From an uncultured Collinsella sp. (GTDB lineage: Bacteria; Actinomycetota; Coriobacteriia; Coriobacteriales; Coriobacteriaceae), in the NCBI GenBank assembly GCA_900547125.1, contig URFU01000085.1, positions 1 through 9,558 on the forward strand: a stretch of DNA of 9,558 nt, in the 5' to 3' direction. Positions 4,215 to 9,558 of the stretch are shown here, in pieces. The notes beneath the pieces were generated by a model that did not search any database, was not told the DNA's origin, and saw only the letters and a list, made by a program, of their open reading frames with translations. Within the stretch, counting starts at the first letter, position 1, and every line of letters starts with the position of its first letter. The translations under genes were made by a program, and so were the position numbers.

Positions 4215-6350
4215 GTGGCAAAAAAGCCTCAGCACGCTCAGAACAACCAGCGCAGTCAGCAGGGCAAACAGGGCCAGCAGCAAAAGCGCGGCGGCAAGGC
4301 CCAGGGCTCGCGCCCCGCGCATGCCCCGGCTGCGCCCGCTCGCCCCTGGCGTCCGGGCCGCGATAAGTTCCTCCCTGTCAGCCGCGCCGATATGGATGCG
4401 CGCGGCTGGGACCAGTGCGACTTTGTCTACATCTGCGGCGACGCCTACGTGGACCACCCCAGCTTTGGTATGGCCATCATCAGCCGCGTGCTCGACGCGC
4501 ACGGCTACAAAGTGGGCATCATCTGCCAGCCCGACTGGACCGACCCCGCCAGCATCACGGTGCTCGGCGAACCGCGCCTGGGCTTTCTCGTCAGCGCCGG
4601 CAACATGGACTCCATGGTCAACCACTATTCGGTGACCAAGCACCGCCGCCACACCGACGCCTATACCCCCGGCGGCGAGGAAGGTCACCGCCCCAACCGT
4701 GCCGTCACGGTCTACGGCAATCTCATCCGCCAGACGTTTAAGGACGCTCCCATCATTATCGGCGGCATCGAGGCGAGCCTGCGCCGCCTGGCCCACTACG
4801 ACTACTGGCAGGACAAGCTCAAGCGTTCGGTACTGCTCGACTCGGGCGCCGACATCCTCATCTACGGCATGGGCGAGCACGCGATCGTCGAGATCGCCGA
4901 CGCGCTCGACGCGGGACTGCCCGTCGATCAGATCACCTATATCAACGGCACCGTTTACCGCACCGGTTCGCTCGACGAGGTCTACGACTACGACCTGCTG
5001 CCCAGCTGGGACGACCTTACCGCCGACAAGCTCAACTACGCGCGCAGCTTTAACGTTCAGCAGCAAAACATGGACCCCATCACCGGGCATCGCCTGGTAG
5101 AGCCCTACCCCAACAGCGTCTATGTGGTGCAGAACCCGCCGTCGGCGACGCTCACCACCGATGAGATGGACGAGGTGGCCGAGCTCCCCTACGCACGCGA
5201 TTGGCATCCCGACTACGACGCGGCAGGCGGCGTGCCGGCCTTTGCCGAGATCAAGTTTTCCATTAGCTCCAACCGCGGCTGTTTTGGCGAGTGCTCGTTT
5301 TGCGCCCTCACCTTCCACCAGGGCCGCGTACTGCAGATGCGCAGCCACGACTCGATCATGCGCGAGGCCGAGCTGCTCACGCGCGACCCGGAGTTTAAGG
5401 GCTATATCAACGACGTGGGCGGGCCGACGGCCAACTTTAGCCGCCCTGCCTGTGACAAACAGCTCAAGCACGGCGTATGCAAGAACAAGCGCTGCCTGTG
5501 GCCGAGTGTGTGCAAGAACATGGTGGTCGACGAGAGCGGCTACACGCAGCTGCTGCGAGACCTGCGCCAGCTGCCGGGCGTCAAGAAGGTCTTCGTCCGC
5601 AGCGGCATCCGTTTTGACTACACCATGGCCGACGCCTCGGACGAGTTTTTGCGCGAGCTGCTGGAGCACCATGTCTCGGGCCAGCTGCGCGTAGCTCCCG
5701 AGCACGTGAGCGACGCGGTGCTGTCCGTGATGGGCAAGCCGAGCCGCGCCGTCTACGACGCGTTCTGCCGTAAATTTGAACGCCTGAACCGCGAATACGG
5801 ACTCAAGCAGTATGTGGTGCCGTACCTGATCTCGAGCCATCCCGGCTCGACCATGAAGGAAGCCGTGGACCTTGCCGAGGCCGTGCGCGACATGGGCTAC
5901 ATGCCCGAGCAGGTGCAGGACTTCTACCCCACCCCGTCCACCATGTCGACGTGCATGTACTACACCGGTGTTGATCCGCGCACCATGGTGCCGATCTATG
6001 TGGCGCGCGACCCGCACGAAATGGCCTTGCAGCGCGCGCTCATCCAATATCGCAAGCCCGAGAACTACAAGCTGGTGCGCGAGGCACTGGAGAAGGCCGG
6101 GCGTCGCGACCTGATTGGCTACACCAAGCACTGTCTGATCCGCCCCGTGCCGCCACGCCCAGGCGAGACATCGGCCGGCGGCGGACACGGCACTGGCAAG
6201 AAGGGCGGCAAGGCCCACGGTGGCGCCGCCGGCAAGGGACCCAAGGGCAGCAAGGGCCACGGCGGTATGTCTCGCGCGCAGAACGCTGCCGGTCGCAATC
6301 GCGCGGCCCAGGGGCGTCAGGGCGCCAACGGAGGCGGGCGTCGCAACTAG
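4215..6350 (+). CDS. ygiQ: YgiQ family radical SAM protein (UPF0313)
   Basis: A 711-residue protein that follows E. coli YgiQ (about 739 residues) along its length: GDAYVDHPSFGMAII (76-90), GNMDSM, DAYTPGG, GGIEASLRR, AHYDYW, the radical-SAM cluster motif Cys356-Gly-rich-Cys360-x2-Cys363 in RGCFGECSFC, DLGGPTAN-like DVGGPTAN, APEH, and FYPTPSTMSTCMYYTG. It should bind a 4Fe-4S cluster and S-adenosylmethionine; the reaction of this family is not known. The core is flanked by a basic Gln/Lys-rich head (1-50) and a Gly/Lys/Arg/His tail (650-711). I chose GTG 4215 because GGGAGG lies just before it and the protein starts AKKPQ; an ATG at 4029 is in frame but adds 62 residues with no family match. 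Spacing to the binding site is short (4 bases from GGAGG). The stop overlaps that of the convergent protease gene. Confidence 0.92.
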   Translation: MAKKPQHAQNNQRSQQGKQGQQQKRGGKAQGSRPAHAPAAPARPWRPGRDKFLPVSRADMDARGWDQCDFVYICGDAYVDHPSFGMAIISRVLDAHGYKVGIICQPDWTDPASITVLGEPRLGFLVSAGNMDSMVNHYSVTKHRRHTDAYTPGGEEGHRPNRAVTVYGNLIRQTFKDAPIIIGGIEASLRRLAHYDYWQDKLKRSVLLDSGADILIYGMGEHAIVEIADALDAGLPVDQITYINGTVYRTGSLDEVYDYDLLPSWDDLTADKLNYARSFNVQQQNMDPITGHRLVEPYPNSVYVVQNPPSATLTTDEMDEVAELPYARDWHPDYDAAGGVPAFAEIKFSISSNRGCFGECSFCALTFHQGRVLQMRSHDSIMREAELLTRDPEFKGYINDVGGPTANFSRPACDKQLKHGVCKNKRCLWPSVCKNMVVDESGYTQLLRDLRQLPGVKKVFVRSGIRFDYTMADASDEFLRELLEHHVSGQLRVAPEHVSDAVLSVMGKPSRAVYDAFCRKFERLNREYGLKQYVVPYLISSHPGSTMKEAVDLAEAVRDMGYMPEQVQDFYPTPSTMSTCMYYTGVDPRTMVPIYVARDPHEMALQRALIQYRKPENYKLVREALEKAGRRDLIGYTKHCLIRPVPPRPGETSAGGGHGTGKKGGKAHGGAAGKGPKGSKGHGGMSRAQNAAGRNRAAQGRQGANGGGRRN

Positions 6351-7258
6351 GGCAGCGGTGCGCTCGCTGCGTCCATCCCACACGCGTGGCGCAGCGAGCG
6401 CATTGCCTCAACGAGGATGACGCCGGCGATGGCAACCGTGACCACCACGTCGAACGGCGTGTTCACAAACCACAGCAGGCCCATGAGATACGACCCGGCA
6501 TTAAAGGCAAAGTGCAGCAGGATGGTGTAGCGGAGCTTTCCGGTCGTCACGAGCACCCAACCAAAGATGAGGCCGGCGGCACCCGCGTAGCAACCTTGCA
6601 CCCAATTCATGTGCATAAAACCGAAGATTGCCGCCTGCAGCACAATCGCCGCGGCGATACCCCACGTGCTTGGGGCCGCCCAGGGCACCATGGCGCCGTC
6701 CTGCGCGCTCGCGCGACGCCGGCGCTTCCAAAGTGGGCGGCACTGCGGGTTAAATGCTCGGAGCGAAAACTCAAAAATAATGCCGCGCACCAGCAGCTCC
6801 TCGCAAAACGGAGCGCCGAGCACCGTGGTCAGGACGGCCAGATAGCTCGTGTCGTCCATGCCCGTCTCCTCGACAAGCTCGCTGTAGTCGGCCGCGGCGT
6901 CGGGCAACAGCGACAGCACGGCGTCGGTCACGTAGCCAACGACCACCTGCAGGGCCAGGCCAATCACGATAACGCAGGCGATGCGTTTCCACGCCCCACG
7001 CGCTCCCCCGCCAAGCGGGCGCTCGCCCTGCCAGCGCGCCATAAATGAGCGCGACCACAGATAACGCCACCACAGCAGCGCCATCAAAAACGACGCCGTC
7101 TGAGCGGCAGCCTGGAACCATTGGATATCAAGATTGTCGATCGGATAGCCCGTCAGTACCGACACGGCATCGAGAACAGAAAACAGAACCGCGCTCAGGG
7201 CTATATCGGCAGCGACGACGCCAAAACAGGCAAGCGCCCAAATCATCGCATTGAGCAT
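6347..7258 (-). CDS. CPBP family intramembrane metalloprotease
   Basis: A 303-residue multi-helix membrane protein of the CPBP (Abi/CAAX-protease-like) family. All three active-site motifs are present: EExxxR (Glu153, Glu154, Arg158 in EELLVRG), FxxxH (Phe212, His216 in FGFMH) and HxxxN (His249, Asn253 in HFAFN). Around eight hydrophobic stretches are visible. Family members cleave prenylated or other membrane substrates, or process bacteriocins and confer self-immunity; nothing here fixes the substrate. A basic loop (WKRRRR) sits between motifs one and two. The ATG at 7258 was chosen because GAGGAGG (7264-7270) is 5 bases upstream; the frame runs to 7318, but the extra 20 residues are weakly supported. 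The stop codon shares CTAG with the ygiQ stop, and an antisense hairpin lies in the last codons. No bacteriocin gene is near. Confidence 0.88.
   Translation of the reverse strand: MLNAMIWALACFGVVAADIALSAVLFSVLDAVSVLTGYPIDNLDIQWFQAAAQTASFLMALLWWRYLWSRSFMARWQGERPLGGGARGAWKRIACVIVIGLALQVVVGYVTDAVLSLLPDAAADYSELVEETGMDDTSYLAVLTTVLGAPFCEELLVRGIIFEFSLRAFNPQCRPLWKRRRRASAQDGAMVPWAAPSTWGIAAAIVLQAAIFGFMHMNWVQGCYAGAAGLIFGWVLVTTGKLRYTILLHFAFNAGSYLMGLLWFVNTPFDVVVTVAIAGVILVEAMRSLRHACGMDAASAPLP
6359..6402. terminator. 13-bp hairpin after ygiQ, inside the protease gene
   Basis: TGCGCTCGCTGCG (6359-6371) and CGCAGCGAGCGCA (6390-6402) are perfect reverse complements around an 18-base loop. It begins 9 bases past the ygiQ stop on the plus strand, where a terminator is expected, yet it is coding sequence for the last residues of the minus-strand protease. 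Only a weak TTG follows on the plus strand, so termination strength is uncertain. The convergent genes have no other room for a terminator. Confidence 0.55.
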
Positions 7259-7309
7259 GCCAACCTCCTCAAAACCGTTCCCTAGTTCTACCACAACTCG
7301 GCAGAGAGC

Positions 7310-7375
7310 TGATCCCATGGGGACGGAGGAAAACGGATCATTTTTTGTACAAAGGGGGCCAGGTCACTTTGCACC
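7310..7375. repeat. REP-like structured intergenic sequence
   Basis: TGATCC (7310-7315) and GGATCA (7335-7340) bracket GGGGACGGAGG-type sequence. A perfect palindrome TTTGTACAAA (7344-7353) follows, then CAAAG (7350-7354) and CTTTG (7367-7371) flanking a GGGGGCCAGGT segment. The mix of GGGGACGG and short inverted repeats resembles REP-type dispersed elements found between genes in several bacteria, sometimes moved by IS200-like transposases. Only one copy is in this window, so the repeat status is inferred. Confidence 0.35.
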
Positions 7376-7381
7376 AAACGA

Positions 7382-7419
7382 CAATGCCCCGCCCACGCAA
7401 TCACGTGGACGGGGCATTG
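7382..7419 (-). terminator. Hairpin terminator of the sugar operon
   Basis: CAATGCCCCGCCCACG (7382-7397) pairs with CGTGGACGGGGCATTG (7404-7419) along 16 positions with one mismatch, around a 6-base loop. It starts 33 bases past the stop of the GH4 gene on the minus strand. The stem is strong, but the following sequence (TCGTTTGG) is only a weak T-tract. Confidence 0.7.
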
Positions 7420-7451
7420 CTCCAGGTATGCGGCTAGCGACCCTGTTGCTT

Positions 7452-8834
7452 TTACTTAAGCTCGGGCCAGTAACCCTTGTTGGCCTCGATCATGTCGTCG
7501 AGAACCTCCTTGGCGACCTTCATCGAAGGCACGGTCTTATTCAGCGTAAAGGCCTTGAGTGCCTTCTCGTACGAACCCTCGATTGTAGCCTCGACCACGA
7601 GCTTCTCGGAGTTCAGCTGCTGCATCATGAGGCCCTGCTGGAACAGCGGAATGTTGTCACGGCTGATGACCTCGGGGCCGTTCTTGCCAATGTAGGCAGG
7701 CAGCTCAACCATAGCGTCGTAGGGCATGTTGGGGATAGCGCCCTTGTTCTCGCAAATGACCAGGAAGCGCTGCTTGGTGTCGTTCTTCAGAGCGATAGCC
7801 AGGTCGGCAATCCAGTCGCCGTGGCTGCCCGCATAGAACGTGCTCTCGTCGATCTCGCCCGTCTTCTCGTAGTGGTCGATGCCGTCGAAGAGGTTCTTCT
7901 CACGCGTCTCCTCAACCTCGTTTGCGCGGGTGCGCTCGGGGTTGGAATGCTCGACGAACTCCTTCTGCTGCAGGTAGTAGTTCAGATACGTGTTGGGCAG
8001 GTACTCCGGGAAGCACTCCATAATCTCGTACTCGCCCTTCCAGACGTAGTACCAGCTGCCCTTGGTGTGGCGGTTCTGCTCGGGGTGCTCGTCGGTGGTC
8101 TCCTCGGGCTTCTTTGCCATGAGCGAGCCCATGCCCTTGAGGTAGGAGTCGGGCAGCAGAATCTGGTGCTCCTTGATGTACTCGCGCAGCTGCGGGAGCA
8201 CCTCCTCGCCCTTGTGGCGAATCGAGGTGAACCAACCAAAGTGGTTGAGGCCAAAGTAATCGTACTCGACATCCTTCTTGTCGATATCGAGCGCGGCGCA
8301 AACCACGTCGATGATCGCGATCGGCATGTCGCAGATGTTGATGATGCGAGCGTTGGGACGCAGCACACGGCAGCCCTCGGAGACGATGGCGGCAGGGTTG
8401 GAGTAGTTGAGAATCCAGTAGTCCTTCTTGGCGTACTTCTCAACGTCATCGATCAGCTCGACCATGGGGAAGATGGTGCGCATGCCATAGGCAAGGCCGC
8501 CGCAACCGCAGGTCTCCTGACCCACGCAGCCGTGACGCAGCGGAATCTTCTCGTCCTGCTCGCGCATGGCATAGCCGCCCACGCGCATCTGGGCAAACAC
8601 GAAGCTCGCGTCGGTAAAAGCCGTCTTTTTGTCGGTGGTCACCGTGAGCTTGATGTCCAGGCCAAGATCCTCGTGCAAAATCCAGTCCACGAGCACGCCG
8701 ACCTTGCGCTGGCGCTCCTCGTTGATGTCGTACAGACGAATCTCGTCAACGTCGAGCTCGTCCTTGCGCAGGGCGATGGACTTGACGATGCCGGGGGTAA
8801 AGGTGGATCCGCCACCACACAGAGTAATGATCAT
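7452..8834 (-). CDS. 6-phospho-alpha-glucosidase (GH4)
   Basis: A 460-residue glycoside hydrolase family 4 enzyme, similar to Bacillus GlvA and Fusobacterium MalH (about 441 residues). These cut 6-phospho-alpha-glucosides, such as maltose 6'-phosphate, into glucose 6-phosphate and a second sugar by an NAD+ and Mn2+ dependent redox-elimination route in the cytoplasm. Visible features: NAD-binding GGGSTFTPG (8-16 region), GQETCG (105-110), the metal-site CDMP (Cys168, Asp169) whose Asp marks alpha- rather than beta-type GH4, metal-ligand His198 in LNHFGW, the general-base Tyr283 in PNTYL, TRANEV and the end ANKGYWPEL. About 20 residues more than GlvA lie between residues 225 and 279. The start ATG has GAAGGAG 9 bases upstream inside the end of the PTS gene; the two genes are 3 bases apart, so they are surely cotranscribed and functionally paired. 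Confidence 0.92.
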   Translation of the reverse strand: MIITLCGGGSTFTPGIVKSIALRKDELDVDEIRLYDINEERQRKVGVLVDWILHEDLGLDIKLTVTTDKKTAFTDASFVFAQMRVGGYAMREQDEKIPLRHGCVGQETCGCGGLAYGMRTIFPMVELIDDVEKYAKKDYWILNYSNPAAIVSEGCRVLRPNARIINICDMPIAIIDVVCAALDIDKKDVEYDYFGLNHFGWFTSIRHKGEEVLPQLREYIKEHQILLPDSYLKGMGSLMAKKPEETTDEHPEQNRHTKGSWYYVWKGEYEIMECFPEYLPNTYLNYYLQQKEFVEHSNPERTRANEVEETREKNLFDGIDHYEKTGEIDESTFYAGSHGDWIADLAIALKNDTKQRFLVICENKGAIPNMPYDAMVELPAYIGKNGPEVISRDNIPLFQQGLMMQQLNSEKLVVEATIEGSYEKALKAFTLNKTVPSMKVAKEVLDDMIEANKGYWPELK

Positions 8835-8837
8835 TGT

Positions 8838-9558
8838 TTACTGCTCCTTCTCAATTGCGTTTTCGACCTTGTCGCGCATCTCGGCGACCTTCATGCCAAA
8901 GATGATCTGGATATTATTGCCGTTGCGGTTGATGCCGCTGTTGGGCACGTGGTTGATGAGGTCCTCATTGATGAGGTCCGGGTTCTTAACGTTCACGCGG
9001 AGACGCGTAAAGCAGTTCTCGAGCTCCTCGATGTTGTCCTTGCCGCCAAGACCTGCGACCAGGTCGGCAATACCTGCATCGACGCCCTCTGCGGGAGCCG
9101 CGGCAACGGCGCCCTGCTTCACCGCGACAGACGCGGCGGCCTCGCCCTCGGCAACGGACTCGGCGAGCTCGGACTCCTCCTCGCGGCCAGGCGTGTGGAG
9201 GTTGAGCTTCTTAATAAGGAAGGTGAAGAGGAAGAAGTACAGAGCGGCGTTGACGACTCCGAGCACCAGCATAACCGGCCAGTTGGTCTTGTCGACACCG
9301 AGGACCAGGTTGGAAACCACGATGTTGATGATGCCGCCTGCAGTCGAAGCGGGCACGGAGAGGACCTTGAGCAGAACCAGGAAAATACCGGAAAGAATCG
9401 AGTGAACGACAAAGAGCACGGGAGCGGCAAAGACAAAGAGGAAGTCCATGGGCTCGGTGACGCAGGAGAGCACGGCGGTGATGATCAGCGGGATGATAAC
9501 TGCCTTGGTCTTATCCTTGTTCCCCTTGTAAGCGGTGAAGATAAAGGCGAGACCGATA
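8838..9558 (-). CDS. PTS alpha-glucoside EIICB component, 5' partial
   Basis: The C-terminal 239 residues of a phosphotransferase permease; the frame is open to the window edge, so the N-terminus and start are missing. The visible part opens in the EIIC domain with the sugar-site TEP motif (residues 36-38 of the visible part), several hydrophobic helices and the EIIC end TPGREEE. An Ala/Glu-rich linker of about 35 residues leads to an EIIB domain carrying the phosphorylated cysteine at visible residue 182 in NCFTRLRV (codon 9012-9014). EIICB of the glucose/glucoside family imports and phosphorylates a sugar. The GH4 alpha-type partner 3 bases downstream indicates an alpha-glucoside (maltose, trehalulose, isomaltulose or similar). 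No EIIA domain follows, so it must be supplied in trans or sit upstream. The operon promoter is outside the window. Confidence 0.9.
   Translation of the reverse strand, partial: IGLAFIFTAYKGNKDKTKAVIIPLIITAVLSCVTEPMDFLFVFAAPVLFVVHSILSGIFLVLLKVLSVPASTAGGIINIVVSNLVLGVDKTNWPVMLVLGVVNAALYFFLFTFLIKKLNLHTPGREEESELAESVAEGEAAASVAVKQGAVAAAPAEGVDAGIADLVAGLGGKDNIEELENCFTRLRVNVKNPDLINEDLINHVPNSGINRNGNNIQIIFGMKVAEMRDKVENAIEKEQ

Noticed and set aside
3912..6383. 823-residue open frame on the minus strand opposite ygiQ
   Set aside because: High-GC antisense shadow, Ala/Val/His-rich; the plus strand carries the whole YgiQ family pattern including the CxxxCxxC cluster motif.
8629..9405. 258-residue plus-strand frame over the GH4/PTS junction
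   Set aside because: Ser/Arg-rich antisense translation that crosses two well-supported minus-strand genes.
1..9558. CRISPR array, tRNA, rRNA, transposase, toxin-antitoxin or phage genes
   Set aside because: No regularly spaced direct repeats, no cloverleaf or rRNA-like sequence, and no protein with those family patterns was found on either strand.

Overview
The window looks like chromosome of a high-GC, gut-type anaerobe. The gene mix fits the Actinomycetota class Coriobacteriia, and something near Collinsella is my best guess: a FucO-type lactaldehyde reductase, a PTS alpha-glucoside permease with a GH4 phospho-glucosidase, and a YgiQ radical-SAM protein with long Gly/Lys/Arg tails. The assignment is inferred from gene content and base composition only; there is no rRNA or other phylogenetic marker here.

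Layout, left to right. Positions 1-498 carry no convincing gene but hold structured repeats: a pair of inverted 25-mers and two hairpins. Positions 499-1870 are a complete minus-strand unit: an intrinsic terminator, an iron-containing alcohol dehydrogenase very like FucO, and an upstream region with a hairpin, a weak promoter and two oppositely oriented AAAGCGTT operator-like cores. About 1870-3140 is an AT-rich island, unlike its neighbours in base use. It holds a small plus-strand protein with a probable LURP-one/Tubby-C-like fold and a small minus-strand reading frame that seems broken by a single-base frameshift.

Positions 3146-6350 hold a divergent pair: a YoaK/DUF1275 six-helix membrane protein (minus, followed by two hairpins, the distal one with a T-tract) and a YgiQ-family radical-SAM protein (plus). 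Their shared intergenic region contains a perfect 12-bp inverted repeat abutting a -10-like box. YgiQ runs tail-to-tail into a CPBP-family membrane protease (minus), and the two stop codons overlap in one CTAG. A 13-bp perfect hairpin just beyond lies inside the protease gene. Positions 7310-7375 hold a short REP-like structured sequence.

The right end (7382-9558) is a minus-strand sugar operon: a PTS EIICB component, 5' end outside the window, followed after 3 nt by a GH4 6-phospho-alpha-glucosidase and a hairpin terminator. Together these would import an alpha-glucoside such as maltose or an isomer as its 6-phosphate and split it inside the cell into glucose 6-phosphate and a second sugar. 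FucO stands alone, with no fucose or rhamnose genes in view, and would regenerate NAD+ by reducing lactaldehyde to 1,2-propanediol.

I see no tRNA, rRNA, CRISPR array, transposase or phage gene. No clearly new biological system is evident. The most distinctive unexplained items are the AT-rich island with its broken small gene, the inverted 25-mers at the left end, and the inverted repeat in front of ygiQ.
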